DNA of 64,000 nucleotides, taken from Pseudomonas sp. HS6 (lineage in GTDB: Bacteria; Pseudomonadota; Gammaproteobacteria; Pseudomonadales; Pseudomonadaceae). The position numbers were made by a program, and so were the translations under genes. The notes beneath the pieces were generated by a model. The model was not told where the DNA came from. It did no database searches and saw nothing but the letters and a program-made list of their open reading frames with translations. The stretch lies in assembly GCF_023375815.1 (NCBI RefSeq), contig NZ_CP067412.1, positions 2,604,001 through 2,668,000 on the forward strand, in the 5' to 3' direction. Below, in pieces: positions 1-23,118 of the stretch (positions within the stretch are counted from its first letter, which is position 1; each line of letters starts with the position of its first letter).

Positions 1-2289
1 TGCTGACCGCGCACTGGGCATGTTCATCAATACCTTGCCGTTGCGGGTTGATCTGGGGGAGACCCCGGTGCGCGAAGCGGTCAAGGCGACGCATCAGCGT
101 CTCACCGCGTTGCTGGGGCATGAGCATGCTTCGTTGGCACTGGCCCAGCGTTGCAGCGGGATTGCGGCGCCATCGCCGTTGTTCAGCGCGATGCTCAACT
201 ATCGACACAGCCACGGCGCCGAGCATTCGGACAGCGTGGTTCAGGCCTGGCAAGGCATCGAGACCCTGAGCAGCGAAGAACGCACCAACTACCCGCTGAG
301 CCTGAACGTCGATGACCTGGGCAACGGTTTCTCGCTGATTGCCATGGTGCCTTCGGACATTAGTGCGCAACGGATTTGCGGCTACATGCAAACGGCGTTG
401 ATGGCGTTGGTGGAGGCGTTGGAACAGGCACCGACGCAGGCGATGAATCGCTTGCCGATTCTTGAGGGGGCGGAGCGGCAGCGGCTGTTGTTTGACTTCA
501 ATGCGACCGACGTCGGGTACGACCTTCAACAAAGCATCCATGGCCTGTTCGAGGCGCAGGTTTTGCGGTCACCGCAGGCTGTGGCGGTGCTTTCCGGTGA
601 AGAGCGACTGAGTTATTCCGAACTGAACCAGCGGGCCAACCGTCTGGCGCATCACTTGCGCGGCTTGCGCGGCTTGGGCGTCGGCCCGGATGCGCGGGTG
701 GCGATCTGCGTCGAGCGGGGGCTGGAGATGGTGGTCGGGTTGCTGGCGATTCTGAAGGCTGGCGGCGGTTATGTGCCGCTGGATCCGGCGTATCCGCTGG
801 AGCGTCTGGCCTACATGCTGGAGGACAGCGCGCCGTCGGCAGTACTGGTGCAAGGCTCGACCCGCGCGTTGCTGGGTGAGGTGTCGGTGCCGGTGGTCGA
901 TCTGGATCACGACACCTGGCAATCGTTGTCGGCCGATAACCCTTCGGTCGATGGACTGACCCCGCAGCACACGGCCTACGTGATCTACACCTCGGGCTCC
1001 ACCGGGCAGCCGAAAGGCGTGATCAACGAGCACAGTGGTGTGGTCAACCGTTTGCTGTGGATGCAGGACGCCTATCGCCTGACTGCTGAAGATTCAGTGC
1101 TTCAGAAAACCCCGTTCAGTTTTGACGTGTCGGTGTGGGAGTTCTTCTGGCCTCTGATGACCGGCGCGCGATTGGTCATGGCCCGTCCTGAAGGCCACAA
1201 AGATCCGCTGTACCTGAGCGAAGTCATCGAACGCGAACGCATCACCACGCTGCACTTCGTGCCGTCGATGCTCGACGTGTTCCTTGCCCATGGCGACACC
1301 ACTCGTTGCAACGGTTTGCGTCAGGTGATGTGCAGCGGCGAAGCGTTGCCGGGCAGCTTGGTACGGCGCTTCAAGCAGCAATTGCCAAATAGTGGTTTGC
1401 ACAATCTCTATGGCCCGACCGAAGCGGCAGTGGACGTCACGGCGTGGGATTGCGCCGGACCATTGGAGCAAACCCCGGACAACACGCCGATTGGCAAACC
1501 AATCGCCAACACCCGGATGTACATCCTCGATGCTCAGCAGCAACCGGTGCCGCAAGGTGTGGTCGGTGAGCTGTACATCGGCGGTGTGCAAGTGGCGCGG
1601 GGTTACCTGAACCGTCCTGAACTCAGCGCCGAACGTTTCCTTCAGGATCCATTCCAGCCGAACGGCCGGATGTACCGTACCGGCGACGTCGCCCGTTATC
1701 TGGCCGATGGCAACATCGAATACCTGGGCCGCAACGACGATCAGGTAAAGATCCGTGGTCTGCGCATTGAGCTCGGTGAAATCCAGTCACGCCTGACCGA
1801 CATCGGCGGCGTGCAGGAGGCGGCAGTGCTGGCCCGCGAGGACGTGCCGGGAGACAAGCGACTGGTGGCTTATTACACCGGCGTCCGTCTGGAAATCGAC
1901 GTGCTGCGGGGTCATTTACTCGAACACCTGCCGGATTACATGGTGCCCGCAGTGTTCGTGCATCTCGATGCACTGCCGCTGAGCCCCAACGGCAAGCTCG
2001 ACCGCAAAGCCTTGCCGGTGCCGGATCAGGCTTCGGTCATCACTCGCGAATACGAAGCCCCGGTCGGCGAAGTGGAAATCCTCCTCGCCGGGCTCTGGGC
2101 CGAACTGCTCAACGTGGAGCGAGTAGGGCGCCACGACAACTTTTTTGAACTGGGCGGACACTCATTGCTGGCGGTCAGTCTGATCGGCCGGTTACGTCAG
2201 GAAGGCATGGAAGCCGAGGTCAGGGCGTTGTTCGAACAACCGACCCTGGCCGGTTACGCCGCAATTACGGAAAGAATGGAGATCGTCCT

Positions 2290-2293
<4 letters not shown>
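1..2293 (+). CDS. ofaB: Lipopeptide NRPS, 3' end only: C-domain tail, serine A domain, T domain (OfaB-like)
   Basis: The gene enters from the left edge: the frame is open from base 2 and an ATG at 20 is internal, because ADRALG precedes MFINTLPLRV exactly as in the other C domains here. The visible part holds the C-terminal third of a condensation domain (to about base 450), an adenylation domain (about 520-2010, core YTSGSTGQPKG) and a thiolation domain with the phosphopantetheine serine in FFELGGHSL near 2145. Pocket residues read by hand are D-V-W-H-M-S-L-V-D, close to known serine codes. The C fragment has the dual condensation/epimerisation character (INTLPLRV, LNYRHSH) rather than the LCL character of two later C domains. 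The stop overlaps the next start by 4 bp (GTGA), so the two proteins are probably made together. The protein should pass a Ser-terminated lipopeptidyl chain to the next synthetase. The symbol follows the orfamide cluster and is by module order, not by search. Confidence 0.85.
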
Positions 2294-16938
<14,645 letters not shown>

Positions 16939-16958
16939 TTAAAGTCTTTATCCTGGAA

Positions 16959-16975
16959 CCCGGCCGCTGGCCGGG
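16959..16975 (+). other. GC-rich hairpin between NRPS and macA
   Basis: A perfect 7-bp stem (CCCGGCC / GGCCGGG) with a 3-base loop lies 20 bp after the NRPS stop. No T-run follows, so it is not a classical intrinsic terminator. It could be a weak attenuator or an mRNA 3'-end stabiliser that sets exporter expression below that of the synthetase. Confidence 0.4.
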
Positions 16976-17004
16976 CTCAACCCTGAACGGAATTGTGGTC
17001 ATTT

Positions 17005-18153
17005 ATGGAACAGTCGAAGTTGCGCAAAGTCGGTCTGGGTATCGCGTTGACGCTGGTGGCCGGGTTGGTGTTCTACACGGTGCAGGCACCGGCCGAAGCG
17101 CCGCAATATCTGACCGCCACGGTCGAACGCGGTGACATTGAAAACGCGGTGTTGGCCACCGGTTTGCTGGAAGGTATCAAGCAGGTGGACGTCGGTGCCC
17201 AGGTCTCGGGGCAATTGAAGTCGCTCAAGGTCAAGGTCGGCGATAAGGTCAAGAAGGGCCAGTGGCTGGCGGAAATCGACCCGCTGGTGCTGCAGAACAC
17301 GTTGCGTCAGGCACAGGTCGACGAGGAAAACCTGCAAGCCCAGCGCCGGGCGACGCAGGCTCAGGTCAGGCAGACCAAGGCGATTTACGAGCGCTATCAA
17401 AATCTGCAGGAAGACGCCTCTATCTCGCGGCAGGATTTTGAAACCGCGCAATCGAACTACGAAGTGCAGCAGGCCAATCTGTTGTCGCTGGATGCGCAGA
17501 TCAAGAGCGCGCATATCCAGATCGACACCGCCAAGGTCAATCTGGCCTACACGCGGATCGTCGCGCCCATCGACGGCGATGTGGTGGGCATCGTCACCCA
17601 GGAAGGCCAGACCGTGATTGCCAACCAACTGGCGCCGATCCTGCTGAAACTGGCGGACCTGGACACCATGACCGTCAAGGCTCAGGTGTCGGAAGCCGAC
17701 GTCATTCACATTGCGCCGGGGCAGGAGGTGTATTTCACCATTCTGGGCGAGGACAAGCGTTACTACGGCAAGCTGCGCGGCACCGACCCTGCGCCGCAGA
17801 ACTTCCTTGAAGCGCCGCCTGCTGGCACACCGAAGCAGAACACGGCGGTGTTCTACAACGCACTGTTCGAGGTGCCCAACCCGGACCATCGCCTGCGTAT
17901 TTCCATGACCGCCCAAGTGCGGGTGGTGCTCGACACGGCCAAATCGGTGCTGACGATACCGGTGGCCGCGTTGGGGCCGCGCAACAACGACGGCAGTTTC
18001 CCGGTGCGGGTGCTGGACGCCAAGGGCCAGGCGCAATCGCGCAACGTGCAGACCGGCATCAACAACAACGTCAAGGTGCAGGTCAACGGCGGTCTGGCCG
18101 AAGGTGACCGGGTGGTGATCGGTGATCCGGTGGCGAAAGTGGCAGGGGCATGA
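17005..18153 (+). CDS. macA: MacA-like periplasmic adaptor of the lipopeptide exporter
   Basis: A membrane-fusion (HlyD/RND adaptor family) protein of 382 residues. It has an N-terminal membrane anchor (about residues 9-26), a lipoyl/barrel-sandwich half around VGAQVSGQLKSLKVKVGDKV, a long alpha-helical hairpin rich in Gln and Ala (about 100-170), the returning lipoyl half (APIDGDVVG) and a C-terminal beta-barrel. The frame opens at a TTG at 16993, but ATG 17005 (MEQSKLRKVG) gives the usual short cytoplasmic start. It lies 66 bp after the NRPS and overlaps macB by 4 bp. In Pseudomonas lipopeptide loci such an adaptor joins the MacB ABC protein to an outer-membrane channel to export the product; that role here is inferred from position. 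Confidence 0.9.
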   Translation: MEQSKLRKVGLGIALTLVAGLVFYTVQAPAEAPQYLTATVERGDIENAVLATGLLEGIKQVDVGAQVSGQLKSLKVKVGDKVKKGQWLAEIDPLVLQNTLRQAQVDEENLQAQRRATQAQVRQTKAIYERYQNLQEDASISRQDFETAQSNYEVQQANLLSLDAQIKSAHIQIDTAKVNLAYTRIVAPIDGDVVGIVTQEGQTVIANQLAPILLKLADLDTMTVKAQVSEADVIHIAPGQEVYFTILGEDKRYYGKLRGTDPAPQNFLEAPPAGTPKQNTAVFYNALFEVPNPDHRLRISMTAQVRVVLDTAKSVLTIPVAALGPRNNDGSFPVRVLDAKGQAQSRNVQTGINNNVKVQVNGGLAEGDRVVIGDPVAKVAGA

Positions 18154-20120
18154 GCATGAGCATGACCGAACCTCTGCTGCAACTGACCGGCATCAGCCGT
18201 AGTTTCACTGCGGGTGACCGTGAATTTCTCGCGTTGAAGAACATCAATCTGACAATCAATGCCGGGGAAATGGTCGCCATCATTGGCGCTTCGGGCTCCG
18301 GCAAATCGACCCTGATGAACCTCCTCGGCTGCCTCGACTACGCCACGGCCGGCAGCTACAAGATCAACGGTCGGGAAACACGCGACCTGGACAATCAGGC
18401 GCTGGCCGAACTGCGCCGCGATTATTTCGGCTTCATCTTCCAGCGCTACCACCTGCTGCCGCACCTGAGTGCGATGCACAACGTCGAAATGCCGGCGATC
18501 TACGCCGGCACGCCGGAGCCCCAGCGTCATGCCCGGGCCCGTGAGCTGTTGGCACGCCTGGGGCTGGAAGGGCACCTGACGCATCGCCCGAGTCAGCTGT
18601 CGGGCGGTCAGCAGCAGCGGGTGAGTATCGCCCGGGCCTTGATGAACGGCGGCGAAGTGATCCTCGCGGATGAACCGACCGGCGCCCTCGACACCACCAG
18701 CGGCAAGGAGGTGATGCGCATTCTGCTGGAGCTGCACGCCGCCGGGCACACGGTGATTCTGGTGACTCACGACCCCAAGGTCGCGGCCAACGCCGAGCGC
18801 ATCATCGAGGTCAGCGACGGCGAAATCCTCAGTGACCGCCGCAACGAACGCGACACCACGGCGCTGACCAACGAGGACGCGGTACCGCCCAAGTCCACGG
18901 CGGCGCGGCGTCTGGTGGCCAGCCTCGGGTTGTTCAAGGAAGCGTTCAACATGGCCTGGGTCGCACTGATTTCCCATCGGATGCGTACCTTGCTGACCAT
19001 GCTCGGGATTGTTATCGGCATCACCTCGGTGGTGTCGATTTCGGCCATCGGCGAAGGCGCCAAGCGGTATGTGTTGAAAGACATTCAGGCCATTGGCAGC
19101 AACACCATCGATATCTATTCCGGCACCAGTTTCGGCGACAGTCGTTCGGCGGCCATCGAAACCCTGGTGCCCGCCGACGTCACGGCACTCAATCAGCTCT
19201 ACTACGTCGACAGCGCCACGCCGGTGGTCGGGCGCAATCTGTTGCTGCGCTATCGCAACATCGACCTCGATGCGCAGGTCAACGGTGTCAGCGATCTGTA
19301 CTTTCAGGTGCGCGGGATCAAGATGGAGGCGGGCATCCCGTTCAGCGAAAGCGATGCACGGCGTCAGGCGCAAGTGGTGGTGATCGATCACAACACACGC
19401 CATCGGTTGTTCGGCGAGGGCGTCGATCCGCTGGGGCAGGTGATCCTGATCGGCAACCTGCCATGTACGGTGATCGGCGTGGCGGCGGAAAGCAAAAACA
19501 TCTTCTCGGCGAGCAAGTCGCTCAACGTCTGGGTGCCCTATGAAACCGCAGCCGGACGGCTGTTGGGCCAGCGTTACCTGGACAGCATCAGTGTGCGGAT
19601 CAAGGACGGCCAGCCGAGCAAGGTGGTGGAAGACAACGTCAACAAACTGATGCTGCAGCGCCACGGCACCAAGGATTTCTTCACCAACAACCTCGACAGC
19701 GTGATGCAGACCGTACAGAAAACCAGCCGCTCACTGGCCTTGTTGCTGTCGCTGATTGCGGTGATTTCCCTCGTGGTGGGCGGCATCGGCGTGATGAACA
19801 TCATGCTGGTGTCGGTCACCGAGCGTACCCGTGAAATCGGCATCCGTATGGCGGTCGGGGCTCGGCAGTCGGACATTCGCCAACAGTTTCTGGTGGAGGC
19901 GGTGATGGTCTGCCTGCTGGGTGGCGCCATCGGTATCTCGTTGAGTTACGCCATCGGCCACCTGTTCTCGCTGTTCATCAAGGAATGGGAAATGGTGTTC
20001 TCGATGACTTCGGTGCTTACCGCTGTGCTCTGCTCGACCCTGATCGGCATCGTGTTCGGCTTTGTGCCGGCGCGAAATGCGTCACGGCTCGATCCGATCG
20101 AGGCGTTGGCCCGGGATTGA
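18150..20120 (+). CDS. macB: MacB-like ABC transporter, ATPase fused to FtsX-type permease
   Basis: A protein of 656 residues in standard MacB order. The ATPase domain (about 8-240) has Walker A GASGSGKST (46-54), signature LSGGQQQR and Walker B VILADEPTGALD. Then come a first membrane helix (about 283-305), a large periplasmic domain (about 310-530) and three C-terminal helices in the FtsX permease domain (VVGGIGVMNIMLVSVTERTR region). The start ATG overlaps the macA stop (ATGA); two further in-frame ATGs follow within five codons. MacB proteins are mechanotransmission transporters that drive periplasmic substrates through an outer-membrane channel. With macA directly behind a lipopeptide synthetase, the likely cargo is the lipopeptide. 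A terminator follows 11 bp after the stop. Confidence 0.92.
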   Translation: MSMSMTEPLLQLTGISRSFTAGDREFLALKNINLTINAGEMVAIIGASGSGKSTLMNLLGCLDYATAGSYKINGRETRDLDNQALAELRRDYFGFIFQRYHLLPHLSAMHNVEMPAIYAGTPEPQRHARARELLARLGLEGHLTHRPSQLSGGQQQRVSIARALMNGGEVILADEPTGALDTTSGKEVMRILLELHAAGHTVILVTHDPKVAANAERIIEVSDGEILSDRRNERDTTALTNEDAVPPKSTAARRLVASLGLFKEAFNMAWVALISHRMRTLLTMLGIVIGITSVVSISAIGEGAKRYVLKDIQAIGSNTIDIYSGTSFGDSRSAAIETLVPADVTALNQLYYVDSATPVVGRNLLLRYRNIDLDAQVNGVSDLYFQVRGIKMEAGIPFSESDARRQAQVVVIDHNTRHRLFGEGVDPLGQVILIGNLPCTVIGVAAESKNIFSASKSLNVWVPYETAAGRLLGQRYLDSISVRIKDGQPSKVVEDNVNKLMLQRHGTKDFFTNNLDSVMQTVQKTSRSLALLLSLIAVISLVVGGIGVMNIMLVSVTERTREIGIRMAVGARQSDIRQQFLVEAVMVCLLGGAIGISLSYAIGHLFSLFIKEWEMVFSMTSVLTAVLCSTLIGIVFGFVPARNASRLDPIEALARD

Positions 20121-20130
20121 AACGGGCGGG

Positions 20131-20166
20131 AAAAAACCGCCGTCCCTTGCAGGAGGGCGGTTTCGT
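20131..20166. terminator. Bidirectional terminator between macB and luxR
   Basis: Stem AAACCGCC (20134-20141) pairs with GGCGGTTT (20156-20163). A six-A tract on the left becomes a U-run for the leftward luxR transcript; a shorter T-rich tail follows on the right for the NRPS-macAB transcript. It sits between convergent genes. Confidence 0.8.
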
Positions 20167-20183
20167 TACAGGCGTATGAACGG

Positions 20184-20957
20184 TCAGGCCGCGTTAGACG
20201 GACCGCAGGCTGCCGGGCAGTCCTTTGGCGAGTACATCCAGCGCATCAGCGAGTGACGGCCGCTGATACCCAGTTTGATCGCAGCGCGCTTGAGATAGCT
20301 CTCCACGGTGTTGACCTTCAGTTGCAACTGCTCGGCCAGTTCAGGCGCGGTGCGCCCGGCGAGCAGGCCGACACACACTTCCATTTCGCGGTTCGACAAG
20401 CTCAGCCCCAGTTGCTCCACGCGCTCGCAAAAGCGCAGGCGCAGGGTTTCCAGGCCCAGCAGGGTTGAATCCGATTGCTCCTGAGATTGTCCCTGGGCGT
20501 CAGTGTTCGCCGGTTGCAGGGCGTTGATGTGTTTCTCGACCATCGGCAGCAGCACTGGAGATATGTCCTGCAACAAACTGCGCTCGTGGGCGGAAAAGCG
20601 TTTTGCCGGGCCGCAACGGTAGACCGAGATCACATAGCGATAACCGTCCTTGCGCCGGGTCAGGTGCAATTGCGAGGCATCGGTGACCGTCGAGGGTTCG
20701 GGAGTGGGCAAATCATTGGCACTCGGCAGAGTACTCAGCTCGGAATACACCGTTTCAGCCGGCAGTGGCGCTTCCTTGATACATTCGGGCTCACTGCGCG
20801 GTTGTGCGCGTCCGACCGGTTCCACGCGCATCTGCCGGATGTGCGTGGCGTCCACCGCCAGTTGGGTCAGGATAAGGTCATGCAGCATCCGTGGGAAATG
20901 TCGGCTGCCAGTGCTGGCGATGACCTTGCCAATGTGAGGAAACAGCTGTGAGTTCAT
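20184..20957 (-). CDS. LuxR-type regulator downstream of the lipopeptide locus
   Basis: The C-terminus carries a LuxR/GerE helix-turn-helix (LSNREMEVCVGLLAGRTA, then VNTVESYLKRAAIKLGISGR). The N-terminal 150 residues match no receiver or autoinducer domain that I recognise. Lipopeptide clusters of viscosin, massetolide and orfamide type usually carry such LuxR proteins at both ends as activators, so this is probably the distal member. Start: the frame is open to a TTG at 21035 and has ATGs at 21020, 20966 and 20957. I chose 20957 (MNSQLFPHIG) because GGA lies about 8 bases upstream and the residues before it look untranslated; the start is not firm. It is convergent with macB. Confidence 0.8.
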   Translation of the reverse strand: MNSQLFPHIGKVIASTGSRHFPRMLHDLILTQLAVDATHIRQMRVEPVGRAQPRSEPECIKEAPLPAETVYSELSTLPSANDLPTPEPSTVTDASQLHLTRRKDGYRYVISVYRCGPAKRFSAHERSLLQDISPVLLPMVEKHINALQPANTDAQGQSQEQSDSTLLGLETLRLRFCERVEQLGLSLSNREMEVCVGLLAGRTAPELAEQLQLKVNTVESYLKRAAIKLGISGRHSLMRWMYSPKDCPAACGPSNAA

Positions 20958-21210
20958 GTCGTTCATCCATGAGTTGCAGTGTGGTACTCGTGTTCCTGAA
21001 CCACCGGAAAACAGCTCCATGCCCGGCGACAGCAAATCAGGAAATTGGATCCTATCCTAGTACAACGTTTCAGCGACGGTTTAATGAAGGGGCTATTAGC
21101 TCATAACTGACGGTGAGGGGGAGGTCGGGATGACAGGTGTCAGCGAAATGCCTTACAGCTGAGTAGGAATGATTTTATAAAAATCATACAAATGACAGTA
21201 TTAAAAACAA
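20958..21210. other. Non-coding stretch upstream of luxR
   Basis: About 250 bases between luxR and the next terminator, more AT-rich toward 21170-21210. It should contain the luxR promoter (leftward). I see no clear lux-box palindrome or tandem repeat here. Confidence 0.4.
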
Positions 21211-21247
21211 AAAAAGCCCGTTTCAGCCGAAGCCAAAACGGGCTTTT
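21211..21247. terminator. Strong bidirectional terminator
   Basis: A perfect 13-bp inverted repeat, AAAAAGCCCGTTT (21211-21223) and AAACGGGCTTTTT (21235-21247), with an 11-base loop and A/T tails on both sides. For leftward transcription it comes 17 bp after the stop of the 32-codon ORF at 21265-21363, which suggests that this ORF is transcribed. Confidence 0.8.
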
Positions 21248-21264
21248 TCCCGCATCGACAACCG

Positions 21265-21363
21265 TTACTTCAGGTTGTCAAAGTGGTCTCGCAGGAACTC
21301 GTAAAAGCGAAACGCTTGAAACGATCTCCATACGAGGCTCAGCGTACGCAGCAAAAGCTTCAT
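21265..21363 (-). CDS. Candidate 32-residue small protein
   Basis: The reading frame starts at ATG 21363 with a good ribosome-binding site (TGGAGG, 9 bases before the ATG), runs 32 codons and stops just before the perfect terminator at 21211-21247. The peptide starts MKLLLRTLSLVWRSF and ends FLRDHFDNLK. It is basic and aromatic at first, could form an amphipathic helix, and has an acidic tail. The frame is open further upstream to 21549, but that part has no start signal and looks like chance coding. I do not recognise a family. The evidence for a gene is the combination of start signal, length and terminator. Confidence 0.45.
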   Translation of the reverse strand: MKLLLRTLSLVWRSFQAFRFYEFLRDHFDNLK

Positions 21364-21732
21364 ACGTTTTGGCCTCCAGGTCGGGGGCCAAACCTCCAGC
21401 GCACTTACCGGATCATGTGTGCCTTCGGACATGCACGTCAATGTTGTCCATGAGGCGGCCGGTTGTAATCCCTCCGAGCCATCATTCCGGCACGGGTGCA
21501 AAACCGTGTCGAAGGGCATGAAACCGTTATGGTTCCAGCCAAACCTCATAGGCGCACTGGCGAGTGAGCGTCGGCATATTAACCTGTCTTGTGGCGAGAT
21601 TTTGAGGATGATGGAGAAAGGTTTCGTGTGTTTTGTAATTCGTTATTTCTGTCAGCATGACTCGTTGTGATAAAGACGCGTCAGGGCTACCCTTGTTTTC
21701 GTATAACGTCACTCAATGCACGCAAAATAACG
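21364..21732. other. Gene-free stretch
   Basis: About 370 bases with no supported reading frame. ORF-like openings of 60-90 codons exist on both strands but lack start signals. The promoter of the small leftward ORF at 21265-21363 should lie near 21380-21450; I see no convincing -35/-10 pair there. Confidence 0.4.
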
Positions 21733-21761
21733 TTGCAACGAGTACCAAAGATTAATAGTAT
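21733..21761 (+). promoter_or_regulatory. Candidate sigma-70 promoter of a small RNA
   Basis: TTGCAA (21733-21738), a 17-base spacer, then TAGTAT (21756-21761). Each box matches four of six consensus positions, including the first and last -10 bases. It lies about 65 bases upstream of a good terminator with no reading frame between. Confidence 0.3.
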
Positions 21762-21767
21762 TCCCGC

Positions 21768-21853
21768 ACGTCAGTGTTGTCCGTGAGACACAACAGGCCC
21801 CAGCCGCAAACTGAGGCCTACCGAAAAGCCGCCCCGCAAAGGCGGTTTTTTTT
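21768..21853 (+). ncRNA. Candidate small RNA ending at an intrinsic terminator
   Basis: Between a plausible promoter and a terminator with an eight-T tail there are about 85 bases with no protein frame. They include a hairpin TGTTGT / ACAACA near 21774-21795 and the terminator stem. The T-run is much stronger on the plus strand, although no plus-strand gene lies upstream. That argues for a rightward RNA, but the hairpin may also serve glcF from the other side. Confidence 0.3.
21824..21853. terminator. Terminator downstream of glcF and of the candidate sRNA
   Basis: Stem CCGCC (21829-21833) / GGCGG (21841-21845), extended by a G-T pair and A-T pairs, then eight T on the plus strand. On the minus strand a CTTTTC tail follows, usable for the glcDEF transcript, which ends 29 bp away. 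Confidence 0.75.
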
Positions 21854-21882
21854 CGCCCATCGTTTGAGCGCCGCCAGCAATC

Positions 21883-23115
21883 CTACGCCTCGCTCACCAA
21901 GGGCAACCCGGCATCCACCAGCTCGATCCAGTGCCTGACCGGCGTGCGTCCCGCGCCGTCGAGGTGGGCCTGGCAGCCGATATTGGCGGTAGCGATGACG
22001 TCTGGATGACCGCTTTCCAGGGCGTTGAGCTTTTGGTCGCGCAATTGCCGGGCGAGCGCCGGTTGGGTTATCGAATAGGTGCCCGCCGAGCCGCAACACA
22101 GATGGGCGTCCGGCACGGTCGTGAGGTTGAAGCCCAGCCGGGTCAGCACCGACTCCACTGCGCCGCCGAGTTTCTGTGCGTGTTGCAAGGTACAGGGACA
22201 GTGGAAGGCCAAGCGTTGATCGGCGTGAATACCAAGGGATTCGAGCGGCTCCTCACGCAACACTTCAACCAGATCTTTCGCCAGCGCACTCACGGTTTTC
22301 GCCTTTTCGGCATAGGCCGGATCGGTGCAGAGCAAGTGCCCGTAATCCTTGATGAACGCGCCGCAGCCGCTGGCGGTCTGCACGATCGCTTCGGCGCCTT
22401 GTTCGATGGCCGGCCACCACGCATCGATGTTCTGGCGGGCGCGGTCGAGTCCGGCGGCCTGGGCGTCGAGGTGATAGTCCACGGCGCCACAGCAGCCGGC
22501 ATATCGCGCTGGTGTAATGCTGATCCCCAATCGATCCAGCACCCGTGCTGCCGCCGCGTTGGTGTTGGGCGACAAACCCGGTTGCACGCAGCCTTCGAGC
22601 ATCAACACCTGGCGGGCATGCCGCGAAACCGGACGGGGTGCGATTGCAGAGGTGCTGCGCGGCAGTTTGGCTTGCAGAGTATCGGGCAACAGTGCGCGGA
22701 AGATCTGGCCAACCCCGAGCAGTCCCTTGAACAGAGAGGAATTGGGTGCCACGCCACGCAAACCTGCCCGCAACACACGTTGGCCGATGGGACGCGGCAC
22801 GGCCGCATCGACCACCGCGCGGCCGATATCGAGCAGGTTGTGATAGTCCACACCCGAGGGGCAAGTGGTTTCGCAATTGCGGCAGGACAGACAGCGATCC
22901 AGGTGCAGTTGAGTCTTGCGGGTGACTTCGTTGCCTTCCAACACCTGCTTGATCAGGTAGATGCGCCCCCGTGGGCCGTCGAGCTCATCGCCGAGCAACT
23001 GATAGGTCGGGCAGGTCGCGTTGCAGAAGCCGCAGTGTACGCAACTGCGCAGGATGCTCTCGGCTTCTTCGGCGCGGGGTAGCTGTCGGGCTTCTTCGCT
23101 GAGAGTGGTTTGCAT
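21883..23115 (-). CDS. glcF: Glycolate oxidase iron-sulfur subunit
   Basis: A protein of 410 residues and third gene of glcDEF. The N-terminus has two 4Fe-4S binding motifs, CVHCGFCNATCP (Cys25, 28, 31, 35) and CLSCRNCETTCP (Cys75, 78, 81, 85). Two CCG-type cysteine-rich domains follow (CCGAVDYH and CCGSAGTY). It transfers electrons from the flavin subunits GlcD/GlcE to the respiratory chain as glycolate is oxidised to glyoxylate at the inner membrane. It starts 3 bp after glcE ends. Length and order are normal for the family. Confidence 0.95.
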   Translation of the reverse strand: MQTTLSEEARQLPRAEEAESILRSCVHCGFCNATCPTYQLLGDELDGPRGRIYLIKQVLEGNEVTRKTQLHLDRCLSCRNCETTCPSGVDYHNLLDIGRAVVDAAVPRPIGQRVLRAGLRGVAPNSSLFKGLLGVGQIFRALLPDTLQAKLPRSTSAIAPRPVSRHARQVLMLEGCVQPGLSPNTNAAAARVLDRLGISITPARYAGCCGAVDYHLDAQAAGLDRARQNIDAWWPAIEQGAEAIVQTASGCGAFIKDYGHLLCTDPAYAEKAKTVSALAKDLVEVLREEPLESLGIHADQRLAFHCPCTLQHAQKLGGAVESVLTRLGFNLTTVPDAHLCCGSAGTYSITQPALARQLRDQKLNALESGHPDVIATANIGCQAHLDGAGRTPVRHWIELVDAGLPLVSEA

Positions 23116-23118
23116 GGC

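Noticed and set aside
17853..19664. Leftward open frame of 603 codons across macA and macB
   Set aside because: Antisense shadow of two well-supported genes, with no motif or start signal.
21265..21549. Longer 94-codon version of the small leftward ORF
   Set aside because: The extra N-terminal part has no ribosome-binding site; the TGGAGG site favours ATG 21363.
21931..23082. Rightward open frame of 383 codons over glcF, and another of 399 codons over glcD (24213-25412)
   Set aside because: Both are the complement of glc genes with intact cofactor motifs.
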